In this document: piece after piece, positions 26,680 to 36,122 of the stretch
Position numbering within the stretch: the stretch's first letter is position 1
Layout: each line of letters opens with the position of its first letter
Assembly: GCA_964444665.1 (NCBI GenBank)
Contig: CAYUIE010000002.1
Coordinates: 124,001 to 188,000, forward strand
Length of the DNA: 64,000 bases
From: CAYZTY01 sp964444665
Lineage (GTDB): Bacteria > Planctomycetota > Phycisphaerae > Sedimentisphaerales > CAYZTY01
Reading direction: 5' to 3'
Made by a program: the position numbers and the translations under genes
Notes under the pieces: model-generated
What the model saw: only the letters and a program-made list of their open reading frames with translations
What the model was told of the DNA's origin: nothing
Database searches by the model: none

Positions 26680-27558
26680 ATGGAGCAGAATGCAACGCCG
26701 GGAAAATTCCTGGGTCTGGAGGGTGGACCCGCCGAGCTGGACAGCGCCCGATTTGTTGTCCTGCCTGTGTGTTATGACGATACGGCAAGCTTTCTGAAAG
26801 GAACTGCAAAGGCTCCTGCAGCTATAATAGCAGCTTCTGAACAGCTTGAATCTTTTGACGAGGTTCTCCTCGATGAATTTCATCATTGCGGAATCCACAC
26901 CGCCGATACCATCAAGCCGGACGGAATAGCTCCGGAGCAGGTACAGCAACAAATATACGAAACGGCAAAGCGGTTTATTCAGGCCGGGAAAGTTGTGCTT
27001 ACCCTCGGCGGAGAGCATTCAATCACGGTGGCACTGGTCAGGGCAGCTGTTGAAAAATTTCCGGATGTCTCAGTACTGCAAATCGACGCTCATGCCGATT
27101 TGCGGGATGAATACGAAGGCAGCAGATTCAGCCATGCCTGTGTAATGCGGCGAATGTATGATATGCACATACCAGCCGTCGGTGTGGGAATCAGAAGCTT
27201 CGATAAAGCCCAGTACCGGTTTATAGATGAAAAGAAGCTGAAAGTCTTCAGCCCAACCGTCATTGCCGAAGACAAAAAGTGGATATCAGAGGTGCTCGCC
27301 GGCCTTACCGACAATGTCTATCTGTCCCTCGACATTGACGGCCTTGACCCCGCCTTCGCGCCGGGTACAGGCACGCCTGAGCCGGGAGGACTGACTTATG
27401 AGCAGGTAACTGACCTGATTCTGGCCGTCGGCGGATGCAGAAAAATTGTCGGCGCCGACATTGTCGAGGTGATTCCCGGAATAGCCGGCGTTACAACAGA
27501 ATACTTAGCCGCCCGATTGGCCTATAAAATAATCGTCGCTGCACAACTGAAAAAGTAG
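26680..27558 (+). CDS. speB: Agmatinase (arginase/ureohydrolase family)
   Basis: The 292-residue enzyme belongs to the ureohydrolase family and probably converts agmatine to putrescine and urea. Metal-binding motifs are GGEHSIT (His), DAHADLRDEY (three ligands) and SLDIDGLDPAFAPGTGTPEPGG (two aspartates near the C-terminal third). Agmatinase is preferred to arginase because of sequence flavour around these motifs, but substrate cannot be fixed from sequence. The ATG is 9 bases past accC. No arginine decarboxylase is in the window. Confidence 0.9.
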   Translation: MEQNATPGKFLGLEGGPAELDSARFVVLPVCYDDTASFLKGTAKAPAAIIAASEQLESFDEVLLDEFHHCGIHTADTIKPDGIAPEQVQQQIYETAKRFIQAGKVVLTLGGEHSITVALVRAAVEKFPDVSVLQIDAHADLRDEYEGSRFSHACVMRRMYDMHIPAVGVGIRSFDKAQYRFIDEKKLKVFSPTVIAEDKKWISEVLAGLTDNVYLSLDIDGLDPAFAPGTGTPEPGGLTYEQVTDLILAVGGCRKIVGADIVEVIPGIAGVTTEYLAARLAYKIIVAAQLKK

Positions 27559-27586
27559 CTGCTCGGCAATTCTGCGCCCGTAACTC

Positions 27587-27910
27587 TTAGAGAATGACAA
27601 ATAACGAACCTAAGATAATAGAAATCGCACCGGTGCTGATGATTGTCTCGCCGTGAGGATTTCTATTGCGTTTCCATAAAATCAGGCCGGCTGCTATTGC
27701 AACAACTGGAAGTATATTCTTCGCAACGAGAAAATCGAAAGGCCCTTGCATTGAAGCTATTGTCGAATGTGACAGGAAAGACTCGATTGCGGGGTCATAC
27801 TGCTGCCCATCGGTTACAATCCCGACTATCGCCAGAAACTGTAATCCGATAAGAATCCATGCTCCAGCCGAAATGCGGTTTTCACTTGTCTGTAAGAGGT
27901 CCTGTATCAT
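27587..27910 (-). CDS. Small membrane protein of unknown function
   Basis: The 107-residue protein has three hydrophobic segments, at about residues 16-33, 62-79 and 88-107. No family was recognised. It converges with the agmatinase gene, whose stop lies 28 bases from its own. Upstream of its start is a 267-base gap before lysA. Nothing links it to its neighbours functionally. Confidence 0.6.
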   Translation of the reverse strand: MIQDLLQTSENRISAGAWILIGLQFLAIVGIVTDGQQYDPAIESFLSHSTIASMQGPFDFLVAKNILPVVAIAAGLILWKRNRNPHGETIISTGAISIILGSLFVIL

Positions 27911-28177
27911 TTATTTCTCCTCATCATTAAATGCGTGTCCAAAAAGCCGGGATGGCTTATTTTCCCTGAAAATATTTACATTTTTTGTGTATCGGCAAAA
28001 AACAGGCCTAAATAGAGCAAAAAGTTCATTATTCAGGCCGAATCAACTTCCGATAAAATAAATGCCTCTTTCAAATTTACATACACGTAGAAACTGCTGC
28101 TAAAAAGATGATTTGGGCAACTCGATTTTATTCGGGATAGGTAAGGTTCAGGACAGGTTTAGTGTAGGGCAAGCGAG

Positions 28178-29458
28178 TCAAGGCCTTTCCAGAGCTGTTA
28201 AATCCTCATAGGTTTCACGTTTTCGGATGACCGAGAATTTACTGCCGTCGACGAGTACCTCGGCGGCTCGGCCGCGGGCGTTATAGTTGCTGGCCATACT
28301 AAAACCATAAGCACCGGCGGTAAAAATCGAGAGCAAATCGCCGCGTTCGACCTGTGGCATGGCGCGGTCTTTTGCAAAGAAGTCTGCACTCTCGCAAATC
28401 GGCCCGACCACATCAACAACCTGGCTGCCTGCCATTTGCAAATCCTCATCCCGCCTTTGGGGCACAAAATTCTCGGCCACTACTACAGGCCAGATAAAGT
28501 GAAAGGCACTATACAGCGGCGGACGAATTAAATCATTCATGCCGGCATCTACGATTACAAACCTTTTTTCGCCGCCTTTTTTCAAATATAAAACCCGCGT
28601 CAACAGCACTGCCGAGTTTGCGGCAATGCTTGCGCCAGGCTCGAGGATAAGTTTTAAGTTTTTTCTTAAAAGTGAAGGAACAATCGCTGCGGCATAATCG
28701 TCGGCGCTCGGTGCCGTGCCGGTTACATAGTCGGCTCCATAACCACCGCCAAGATTCAGGGCCTCAATGGCAAATCCTTCCTGCCGCAACCGTTCAATCA
28801 GCCGTACTGCCTTTTCGACAGCTTCAACATAAGGCTCAACGGTCTTGCCGGCAGAGCCTAAATGAACGTGGATAGCGCAAAGCCGTATCGCACTGTTTTT
28901 TCCATAATCGGCAAAGACCTTTGCCGCATGCTCAATATCAACGCCGAATTTCGTTTCCTTCAGCCCTGTTGTTGTGTACGTATGCGTCCTTGGGTCAATG
29001 TCGGGATTTATCCGAAGGGCGCATTTAGGAGTCTTGTTATTTTGCCCGGCAAGTCTAATTAGATTTTCCAGCTCCGCTTCGGATTCGATGTTGAAATATC
29101 CAATCCCGGCATTGAGTGCCTCGACGATTTCCTTATCGGTTTTGCCGACACCTGCGAAAACAATTTTTGCCGCCTCGGCGCCCGCCTGCCTCGCCCGGTA
29201 AAGCTCACCCCCGCTTACAACATCGAAGCCGCTGCCGGCCTTGGCCATAAATTTAAGGATGTTTATATTCCCGCAGGCCTTGACCGAATAACAAACGGTC
29301 GTATCGAGCGCAGAATATGCCTCGCAGATTCGGCGAAAATGCTCCAGGAAAGTTGCCTTGCTGTAAACATACACCGGCGTGCCTGCCTGCTCGGCAATTT
29401 GCTGAATATCAACCTCCTCGGCAAACAGTCTGCCATTTTTGTAATTAAAATAGTCCAT
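28178..29458 (-). CDS. lysA: Diaminopimelate decarboxylase
   Basis: LysA makes lysine from meso-diaminopimelate using pyridoxal phosphate. The 426-residue protein carries the cofactor lysine K60 in CYSVKACGN, the GGGYGADY glycine loop (near 239), LEPGASIAANSAVLL and the substrate-binding motif VGPICESADFFAKDR, in which the cysteine acts from the neighbouring subunit of the dimer. Length is typical. It stands alone between small membrane and flavodoxin genes. The family includes other decarboxylases, but the motifs favour LysA. Confidence 0.95.
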   Translation of the reverse strand: MDYFNYKNGRLFAEEVDIQQIAEQAGTPVYVYSKATFLEHFRRICEAYSALDTTVCYSVKACGNINILKFMAKAGSGFDVVSGGELYRARQAGAEAAKIVFAGVGKTDKEIVEALNAGIGYFNIESEAELENLIRLAGQNNKTPKCALRINPDIDPRTHTYTTTGLKETKFGVDIEHAAKVFADYGKNSAIRLCAIHVHLGSAGKTVEPYVEAVEKAVRLIERLRQEGFAIEALNLGGGYGADYVTGTAPSADDYAAAIVPSLLRKNLKLILEPGASIAANSAVLLTRVLYLKKGGEKRFVIVDAGMNDLIRPPLYSAFHFIWPVVVAENFVPQRRDEDLQMAGSQVVDVVGPICESADFFAKDRAMPQVERGDLLSIFTAGAYGFSMASNYNARGRAAEVLVDGSKFSVIRKRETYEDLTALERP

Positions 29459-29597
29459 ATAAGCCGTCCGAACATTTTGTAACTTTATATATCATAGGGA
29501 TTACGTGTAGAAATGCAAGCAGCCGATGAGTACAAAGGCACATCTTTTCTCAAAAAAAAGCACTGCGGAGGTAACTTCAAGATTGCACACTGCTTCG

Positions 29598-30038
29598 CTA
29601 CTCGGCCGCTTCCGCAATACGTTTACCGAGCTCCTTCAGTGCTGATACTGCCTTTTCATCTGGTTTTTGCTTGATGAGAACCGGCTGGCTTACAATCCTG
29701 AACTTGAAGGTACTGCATATATTCTTTACGCTTTCGATGGCCCTGCCTCCGCCTCCGTGCGTCATAAAAATCCCGCAAGGCTTCTCTGCCACCTGCTCTT
29801 TTGTGGGATAAAACGTCCGGTCGAAGAAGTCCTTCAATCCGCCCGCCATATAGCTGAAATAATCCGGCGTTCCCACAGCAACAGCATCGCAGGAAAGCAG
29901 GTCATCTCTCGTTGCTTTCATTGCCTCTTTTATGAAAACTTCCGTTCCGCCGACTTCTTTCGCGCCCGCGGCAACAGCCTCAGCCGCGGCCTTGGTATTT
30001 CCGCTCTGAGAATGGTAAACAACCAAAACCTTCCCCAT
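29598..30038 (-). CDS. Flavodoxin-family NAD(P)H-dependent oxidoreductase
   Basis: The 146-residue protein has the flavodoxin fold. The FMN phosphate loop is YHSQSGNTKAAAEAVAAG near the N-terminus; further motifs are VGTPDYFSYMAGGLKDFFDRTF and FMTHGGGGRAIESV, which cradle the isoalloxazine ring. It is nearest the NAD(P)H quinone reductase or flavodoxin group. The frame opens 17 codons earlier, but ATG at 30038 has a strong GGAGGAAGATT site, so I chose it. It is cytoplasmic. Confidence 0.88.
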   Translation of the reverse strand: MGKVLVVYHSQSGNTKAAAEAVAAGAKEVGGTEVFIKEAMKATRDDLLSCDAVAVGTPDYFSYMAGGLKDFFDRTFYPTKEQVAEKPCGIFMTHGGGGRAIESVKNICSTFKFRIVSQPVLIKQKPDEKAVSALKELGKRIAEAAE

Positions 30039-30125
30039 AATCTTCCTCCCATCGTGAAGTCCACTATTTTCCCCCAACAGTACCGGCATAAAGACGGAAT
30101 AACAAGAGTGCAGTAGCTCGGCGCG

Positions 30126-30656
30126 TTAAATCTCCTCCTTTTCGATAAATATGCCTTTGTCAACTTTATAAAAAAACTTTTGATAATACTCAGGGTCATC
30201 AACCTGTCTAACGAGTACAACACCACCTTTATTATTCATTACCTTGACTCTGAAGTTAACTCTCACACGCATCTCGTCACCGAATTCCGTTATATTCGCG
30301 GTAGCGTCAATAACCTGGTTCTTTTTGTAAGTTGCATCTACTTTCCCACGCCAAAAGGTTTCCCAGAATTTCTCACCCGAATCTTCCACGTCAACTTCCT
30401 TTTGAGCGTAAAAAAAACCCAAATCCACATTCACCTGCTCAATAATAAAATTGTCGTCCTGCAGAACATTTAGCATCGCTTTCATAACCAACAGTCTATC
30501 TTTAACCTGATATGTTCGAGTTTGTATTTGCCGCATTTCAAGCTGTGTTTTCTGTGGAGCATTTTTGGCTAATAACATTCCCGGGATTTCGCTGGAGCTA
30601 CAACCGGATTCCATCAAAAGCATCAAACAAGCAAAAGTTAGTGCGAGTTTTCTCAT
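30126..30656 (-). CDS. Lipoprotein of unknown function
   Basis: The 176-residue protein starts with a signal peptide ending in the lipobox MESGC, with the lipidated cysteine at residue 19. The mature part is mixed alpha/beta with several charged strands, including DDNFIIEQVNVDLGFFYAQKE. No known domain is recognised. It is 12 bases downstream of another lipoprotein on the same strand, and that pair faces a plus-strand run of four further envelope genes across a shared control region. Confidence 0.82.
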   Translation of the reverse strand: MRKLALTFACLMLLMESGCSSSEIPGMLLAKNAPQKTQLEMRQIQTRTYQVKDRLLVMKAMLNVLQDDNFIIEQVNVDLGFFYAQKEVDVEDSGEKFWETFWRGKVDATYKKNQVIDATANITEFGDEMRVRVNFRVKVMNNKGGVVLVRQVDDPEYYQKFFYKVDKGIFIEKEEI

Positions 30657-30668
30657 AATTAATTCCTG

Positions 30669-31112
30669 TTAAAACTTGCTCGAATGATAAGAAAGGGTTT
30701 TCACTAAACCATTATCGTCGAATCTTATCACAACGGTAAGGGTCTTTTGCGTCGAGGCTGCGGCGCCGGCGGATTTTGAATAGCCGGCTCCACCAGCCGT
30801 TAATATCCGCCAGTTGTTTATGCCGGTACCTACACCGCCCATTATCCCGCCTGAATCCCGCGAGTACGAAATCTCCGTGGCTATCTTGTCGTAAACCCAG
30901 GATTCATTACCCTTACTGTCTTTTGTAACTATATTCGGCGAGCCGAGGGTTTCAGCCACATCCGTCTGGGGCATACCGACATAAATTTCCTTTTGGACAA
31001 CACCAAGAATCATTTCTCGCTCCCTTGAAGAATGAAGTGCCTGCTGGTGTTCTCCCGCCGTCATGCAGCCGCCGACAAATAGAATCGATAGAAGTAACTG
31101 TATTTTCGTCAT
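30669..31112 (-). CDS. SmpA/OmlA (BamE-like) lipoprotein
   Basis: The 147-residue protein has a lipoprotein signal with lipobox FVGGC, followed by a BamE/SmpA-like domain. Diagnostic segments are YVGMPQTDVAETLGSPNIV (glycine-methionine then leucine-glycine-proline) and WVYDKI. Similar small outer-membrane lipoproteins stabilise envelope complexes. A glycine-rich stretch (about 90-118) is inserted before the last strand. It is the first gene of the minus-strand lipoprotein pair and diverges from the COG3014 gene. Confidence 0.78.
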   Translation of the reverse strand: MTKIQLLLSILFVGGCMTAGEHQQALHSSREREMILGVVQKEIYVGMPQTDVAETLGSPNIVTKDSKGNESWVYDKIATEISYSRDSGGIMGGVGTGINNWRILTAGGAGYSKSAGAAASTQKTLTVVIRFDDNGLVKTLSYHSSKF

Positions 31113-31282
31113 CTCTGACTCCTTTCGAAACGACTTGGATTTGGTTTTTTATGATTATATAAACTTCGCTCCGGCAATCAAGAGTAATCATGGTGATTTT
31201 TGGCCCTGTACCTGAAAATTCATTTTGCATTTTACGCACAGCTTCGGCCACATTATAATAACTGCCAGTTATCCGGGCCGTT
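31113..31282. promoter_or_regulatory. Shared divergent control region of the lipoprotein island
   Basis: These 170 bases separate two divergent sets of envelope genes. Both directions must start here, so a shared promoter region is likely. I could not identify a clear -35/-10 pair or operator in it. Confidence 0.35.
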
Positions 31283-32716
31283 ATGAACGGAGGCATAGGT
31301 TTGACAGGCAGACTGATAATTAGCGGAATCAGGTCAGGTAATCCCACTTCGCTTGCCTTTTTAATCCTATTCAACCTGATTCTTTTTGCAGGCTGTAATT
31401 CCCCAAGAGACCACTTGGCCGCTTTTAACAGGCACTTTGAAAATATGGACTATGAGAGTTCCGCCCTTTTCGCCAGAAAAAAAATACACAGCTGCAATAA
31501 ACCAAAAGGCGAGGATTTACTCTGGGCCCTGCAGCTCGGGACGGTGGAGAGAATCCGAAAGAATTACCCCCAAAGCACCGAGTATTTCGATAAAGCCGAA
31601 CAGATGCTTAAGTTCTATGACGAGCGGTCTGAGATCGGAGATGCCATCGGCTCGACAATCGCAAGTGACAACGTGGTTCCTTACAAGGGCGAAGAGTACG
31701 ATGGTATAATGGTAAATACATACAAAGCCCTGAATTTTATGGTCGAAGGCAAATTAGACCTGGCCAGAGTCGAGTTCAATCGGGCCCTTGACAGACAGAG
31801 ACGAGCAAAAGAAAAATTCATTAAAGAAATACATAAACTCCAGTCCGAACTGCAGCAGAAACAGCAACAAAACAAATTTACAAAGGCCAATGTTGAAAAT
31901 CCGAAAACGCATCAATTATTGACACAAAAATATCCTAATCTGTACAATTTTGAAGCCTATCCCGATTTCGTCAATCCCTTTGCAACCTACCTGGCAGGCG
32001 TGTATTTCAACCTGGTCGGCGACCACTCCAAAGCCGTGGATTTACTTAAAGAGTCCTATGGGATGGTGAAAGATAATGTCTATCTGGCCGAAGACCTGAG
32101 AGTTACCGAGGAGATACTTGATGGAAAAAGCAGGCTAAAAGATACTATATGGCTGATATTTGAAAACGGACTTGGCCCTGTAAAAGAAGAATTCAGACTG
32201 GATATTCCTTTATTTCACGCGACAAATAAAGTTAAATATGTGGGGCTCGCTTTGCCGAAATTAGAATTTAGGAACAGGGCCTGTCCACATCTGATTGTAG
32301 AAGCTGATTGTAAGGTTTATCAGACACGCCTGGTCTCGGATATGGACAGGGTTATTCAGACGGAATTCAGCAAAGATTATGCAGGTATATTAACGAGAGC
32401 TATTATATCGGCGACATTGAAGGTGGCAGCACAATACGCTCTTGCAGAGCAGGATTCGGATACCGCTTCGATTGCATCTGCCTTTATGGCGGTATACAGC
32501 TTTGCGTCAACCGCTGCGGATGTCAGAATATGGACGAGTTTGCCGAAAGACTTCCAGGTCGCCAGGTTTGCAAAGCCGAAGGACGGCAAATTAAAAATTA
32601 CTCGTCCGGGTTCTATCCCGGTTAATATTGATATTCCTCATTGTAATAATGCTGTTATATACGTTAAAATAACAACCGACTTGGCCGAGCCTGTGTATGA
32701 GGTTATGGTTTTTTAA
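31283..32716 (+). CDS. COG3014-family lipoprotein
   Basis: The 477-residue protein has a lipoprotein signal with lipobox LFAGC after a longer than usual N-terminal region. The mature part is helical with tetratricopeptide-like hairpins. Segments such as LRSEIG-type linkers, VPYKGEEYDGIMVNTYKALNF (key residues YKGEEYD, YKALN) and LDLARVEFNRALDRQ match COG3014 proteins, which in gamma-proteobacteria lie beside ycfL and lpoB. The function is unknown, but the same neighbours appear here, so the association is old. GC-balanced like its neighbours. Confidence 0.82.
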   Translation: MNGGIGLTGRLIISGIRSGNPTSLAFLILFNLILFAGCNSPRDHLAAFNRHFENMDYESSALFARKKIHSCNKPKGEDLLWALQLGTVERIRKNYPQSTEYFDKAEQMLKFYDERSEIGDAIGSTIASDNVVPYKGEEYDGIMVNTYKALNFMVEGKLDLARVEFNRALDRQRRAKEKFIKEIHKLQSELQQKQQQNKFTKANVENPKTHQLLTQKYPNLYNFEAYPDFVNPFATYLAGVYFNLVGDHSKAVDLLKESYGMVKDNVYLAEDLRVTEEILDGKSRLKDTIWLIFENGLGPVKEEFRLDIPLFHATNKVKYVGLALPKLEFRNRACPHLIVEADCKVYQTRLVSDMDRVIQTEFSKDYAGILTRAIISATLKVAAQYALAEQDSDTASIASAFMAVYSFASTAADVRIWTSLPKDFQVARFAKPKDGKLKITRPGSIPVNIDIPHCNNAVIYVKITTDLAEPVYEVMVF

Positions 32717-32747
32717 CCTGAAACTTTCTATTAAACAGGGGTAAAAG

Positions 32748-33182
32748 ATGAAAACGATTACAAACATAGTACTCCTCGTTCTTTTGGTCGTGTTTACGGG
32801 CTGTTATGACCCGGCTGACCCCAGGGTTAACTTAAGGGAAGGGGTAGGAAGCGACGATATAATAGATAATATCGTCACCCGCCCGGTGGCCTACGCTTTT
32901 AGCGCGTTGATTGGGGAAGGTATTGGAGTTACACAGGCCGTTACGAGAAGAAACGATGCCGGTTTTCTTGAGCTTCACATCAACGGACACAACCGCTCAC
33001 AATTTACCAGGAGGTTTCAGTACAGGGTGGAATGGCTCGATGAAAACGGTTTGTTGATTCAGACCAAAACAAGTGTCTGGCAGCGATACTCGGCGATGGG
33101 AAAATCACCCTTCAGCCTTAAAGTTGTTGCGCCAAGAAAGGAAGCCGTGAATTTCAGAATGGATACCAGAAAGTGGGAGTAA
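32748..33182 (+). CDS. YcfL-like lipoprotein (DUF1425)
   Basis: The 144-residue protein has a signal peptide ending VFTGC, with the lipidated cysteine at residue 19. The mature domain contains FQYRVEWLDENGLLI, WQRYSAMGKSPFSLKVVAPRKEA and N-terminal LELHINGHNRS, matching the DUF1425 beta-sandwich of E. coli YcfL. In E. coli, ycfL is next to lpoB, and the next gene here is an LpoB homologue 3 bases away. Its function is unknown. It starts 31 bases after the COG3014 gene. Confidence 0.85.
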   Translation: MKTITNIVLLVLLVVFTGCYDPADPRVNLREGVGSDDIIDNIVTRPVAYAFSALIGEGIGVTQAVTRRNDAGFLELHINGHNRSQFTRRFQYRVEWLDENGLLIQTKTSVWQRYSAMGKSPFSLKVVAPRKEAVNFRMDTRKWE

Positions 33183-33185
33183 ATT

Positions 33186-33803
33186 ATGAAAACAAAAATT
33201 TTAGAAATCATTATGTTCTTTACTGTTTTGATTGCCGGTTGTGCACAGGAAACCGCATACATCGACACTATGCACGACGACGGCAAAGCTGTTATGGGCC
33301 TGGATTACAGGGATTTTGACCAGGCCGCAAGCAAAATGGTGCAGTCTATGCTCGGTTCAGGTACTCTGAAGAAAAAGGATGCAAGCAGATATGTTATGAC
33401 AACAGGTCGTATCATGAACGATACAATGCAACGAATCGATACCGACCAGCTGATGGCAAAAATTGAACAGGAGCTTTTAAACAGCGGCCAGGTCGTAATG
33501 ACCTCTGCCGTCGGCGGAAAGGGCGCACCCGACAACATGGTTTATGAGATGAGAGACATTAGAGATTCGGCCCAGTCAGATGAATTTAATAAAGATACCC
33601 TCGCCGCCAAGGGGCAGTTGATTGCACCGGAGCTTAGCATCTCAGGCAAAATTCTTCAACGAAATATCCGCTATAGTAATAACGTGCAGCAGGTTGAGTA
33701 CTACTTCCAGCTTAAGATTACAGACCTGACTACCGGACTTAGATTCTGGCAGGAAGAGACTCTCATCGGCAAACGAGGCAGTAATAAGTCTGTATCCTGG
33801 TAA
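33186..33803 (+). CDS. lpoB: LpoB-like lipoprotein
   Basis: The 205-residue protein has lipobox LIAGC (cysteine near residue 19) and an LpoB-type domain: GLDYRDFDQAASKMVQSML, RYVMTTGRIMNDTMQRIDTDQLM, and VEYYFQLKITDLTTGLRFWQEET. In E. coli, LpoB reaches from the outer membrane through the wall to activate the penicillin-binding protein PBP1B. Whether a planctomycete homologue has a PBP partner is unclear; a related role in coat or secretion assembly is possible. It follows YcfL by 3 bases. Confidence 0.88.
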   Translation: MKTKILEIIMFFTVLIAGCAQETAYIDTMHDDGKAVMGLDYRDFDQAASKMVQSMLGSGTLKKKDASRYVMTTGRIMNDTMQRIDTDQLMAKIEQELLNSGQVVMTSAVGGKGAPDNMVYEMRDIRDSAQSDEFNKDTLAAKGQLIAPELSISGKILQRNIRYSNNVQQVEYYFQLKITDLTTGLRFWQEETLIGKRGSNKSVSW

Positions 33804-33839
33804 TAAACTTATTATATTACAATTAAAGCGGGGTGAACA

Positions 33840-35150
33840 ATGAAAAAGATTTACGCATCTTTCATTGTGGTGGCCTTGTTTTGCTCGCAGTCATTTTCCG
33901 CCACCAAAACAATAGTTCGCGAAACGACGGGCCGCGGCGTTAATAGAAGCGAGGCAATCAAAAAAGCTCTACAGGAGGCTATTGCCCAGGCCAAAGGTGT
34001 AAAAGTGAGTTCAGGCCGGTACGACTTCGATTATCGTTCCGCAACTTCAGACATCGAAAGAAAGGACGCCGGAAAAGCGGTCGAATTTGATGCAGTGTCC
34101 GTTCAAACCGAAGGCACCGCTCTTAGAACCGACATTGAAGGCCTGATAAAAACCTATGAGGTTTTAGATGAGAAGAAAATCGACGAGAACACGTATGAAG
34201 TAACTCTGAAAGTATGGGTATACGGCTATGAGGCTCCTGATAAAACCACCAGGACCAGACTTGCCGTAATGCCGATAAGAACACCGAGCGAAAATTACCG
34301 CTTTTGCAATCTCGTAGTTCCATCCTGGTATATTTCACAAAGGCTCTCGCAGAAGTTGGTTATGACCCTGACGGAAACAAATAAATTTGCTGTTTTAGAC
34401 AGGGAATATATTCAGGAGTTTGCACGTGAAAGAAACATACTGCTCTCGGACGATACCTCTCTTGAGGAAAAAGCCAGGCTTGGCCAGGTTCTCGGTGTCG
34501 ACTATATGCTTGTAGGAACAATCTCTGATGCAGGAGTCAAGGAAAGCCAAAGAATGTCACCCGTCATCGGCCATTCGATAAGTGAATACGAGGCCGACTT
34601 CAATTTCGAGTACCGCCTGATTATTGGTCCCACAAGAGAGTTAAAGTTGGTCGAAATCGTCGCCATATCACTTGAAACCGATGAAGTAAAAAAACTCGTT
34701 AAGGAATGGGAGCCCAAAAATCTGAATTATATGGAAATGGTTGATAATCTCGCCTCGAAAGTTGCCAACAAGACGGTTGAAACAATTATCGACAGGCTGT
34801 ACCCCGTACGTATTGCGAGTATAGACCAAAATGGGCGGATTATTATAAACCAGGGGGGCAAAAGAATTTCGGAGGGTTTGGTTCTCGATGTTTTCACCCA
34901 GGCAGAGCAAATAATTGACGTCGATACAAAAGAATCATTAGGCAAGACTGAAATCCTTATTGCGACAATAAAGGTTGATAAAGTAGCGCCGACATTTTCC
35001 TATGCAAAGCTTATCGAAGGCGATTTGTCGAAAGTTAAGGTAGGCTTAATCTGTCGAAACAAACCGATAGAAGCTAAAACTACTCAGGAAGGTTTAAAGA
35101 GCAGTATAAAAACAACTCCTAAGGGTGGTGTGAAGCTGCCCTTTGATTAA
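33840..35150 (+). CDS. Secreted CsgG/FlgT-like protein
   Basis: The 436-residue protein begins with a signal peptide (cleavage near SFSA). The N-terminal part, with a TGRGVNRSEAIKKALQEAIAQAKG motif (key residues RSEAIKKAL and AQAKG), resembles the LPP20/FlgT N-terminal domain. The middle (about 140-330) resembles a CsgG domain, with LAVMPIRTPSENYRF, KFAVLDREYIQEFARERN and LGQVLGVDYMLVGTISDAG. The C-terminal part resembles the FlgT C-terminal module. There is no lipidated cysteine. It closes the envelope operon, GGGGTG preceding its ATG. A pore or assembly role is inferred. Confidence 0.82.
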   Translation: MKKIYASFIVVALFCSQSFSATKTIVRETTGRGVNRSEAIKKALQEAIAQAKGVKVSSGRYDFDYRSATSDIERKDAGKAVEFDAVSVQTEGTALRTDIEGLIKTYEVLDEKKIDENTYEVTLKVWVYGYEAPDKTTRTRLAVMPIRTPSENYRFCNLVVPSWYISQRLSQKLVMTLTETNKFAVLDREYIQEFARERNILLSDDTSLEEKARLGQVLGVDYMLVGTISDAGVKESQRMSPVIGHSISEYEADFNFEYRLIIGPTRELKLVEIVAISLETDEVKKLVKEWEPKNLNYMEMVDNLASKVANKTVETIIDRLYPVRIASIDQNGRIIINQGGKRISEGLVLDVFTQAEQIIDVDTKESLGKTEILIATIKVDKVAPTFSYAKLIEGDLSKVKVGLICRNKPIEAKTTQEGLKSSIKTTPKGGVKLPFD

Positions 35151-35307
35151 TAATATCATTATCTACGGCATATCCGACGGCGCCACTGATTTTATGCATA
35201 TTGGCAACTCGGTTTCTGGAAGAGTTTCATTTCCTGCTGAAAATAAGTTTCTTGACCATTCCTGTTCACGACTTTTATACTTTCTGCGGTGTTTGAGGGA
35301 GTCTTAA

Positions 35308-35967
35308 ATGATTATTGTAGGATTGACGGATATTCACGGCCATACCAAGGTCCTTTCGGAGTTTCTGCCGAAGCTTCCGGACGCGGATATTATACTTCTG
35401 GCCGGCGACTTAACGCACTTCGGTGATAAGCAAGACGCCGTTGAAGTATTGGATATAATACGGCAGTACAATGAGCGAATCTTTGCTATCCCCGGCAACT
35501 GTGACCGGCCGCGAGTCGGTAAATACCTCAAAGACGAGGGGATAAGCCTTGATGGCAACTGTCTAAATATCGATAACGTTTCGTTTCTGGGTGTTGGCGG
35601 CTCGCTACCCTGCCCCGGCAGAACCCCGAATGAGCTGGCTGAAGAGGAATTTAAAAAACTGTTGCAGCAATGCAGCCGTGATATTAAGGCCGATACGCAC
35701 GTCGTTCTTCTGACACATCAGCCGCCCTATGGAACACAAGCAGATTTGATTGGAACGGGCCGGCACGTCGGTAGCACTTCGATTCGCAGATTTATTGACG
35801 AAATCAAACCGGCTGTGTGTATCTGCGGCCATATCCACGAGGCACGCAGTAAAGACACGGCGGGCAAGACGGTCGTACTCAATCCCGGCCCCGCCAGCCA
35901 GGGATATTACGCCTATGTGGAAATAGATACCGAGTTGAGAGTGGCCGAGCTCCGCTCGGTGGGGTAA
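35308..35967 (+). CDS. Calcineurin-like metallophosphoesterase
   Basis: The 219-residue protein has the metal-binding motifs in order: GLTDIHGH (Asp, His), AGDLTHFG (Asp), PGNCDRP (Asn), LTHQPPYG (His) and CGHIHEARSK (two His). This is the full active-site set of calcineurin-like phosphoesterases of the YfcE/Icc-like group. The substrate is not evident. GAGGGAG lies before the ATG. It is an isolated gene. Confidence 0.92.
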   Translation: MIIVGLTDIHGHTKVLSEFLPKLPDADIILLAGDLTHFGDKQDAVEVLDIIRQYNERIFAIPGNCDRPRVGKYLKDEGISLDGNCLNIDNVSFLGVGGSLPCPGRTPNELAEEEFKKLLQQCSRDIKADTHVVLLTHQPPYGTQADLIGTGRHVGSTSIRRFIDEIKPAVCICGHIHEARSKDTAGKTVVLNPGPASQGYYAYVEIDTELRVAELRSVG

Positions 35968-36122
35968 TAATTATTTGCAATAACCAAGACGGAGATTACT
36001 TCATATCGCTGTCAATTATATTCATTAATCGACCCACAACAAACCACAACAAAAAATCAGGCTGGTTCATAAATCCTCAAGCCAATACTTGCAAAAGTCG
36101 GCGTTTTTGATATTGTGCCGAT

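Noticed and set aside
26680..27558. Arginase instead of agmatinase
   Set aside because: Motifs cannot separate the two; agmatinase is preferred on sequence flavour, and this remains a soft call.
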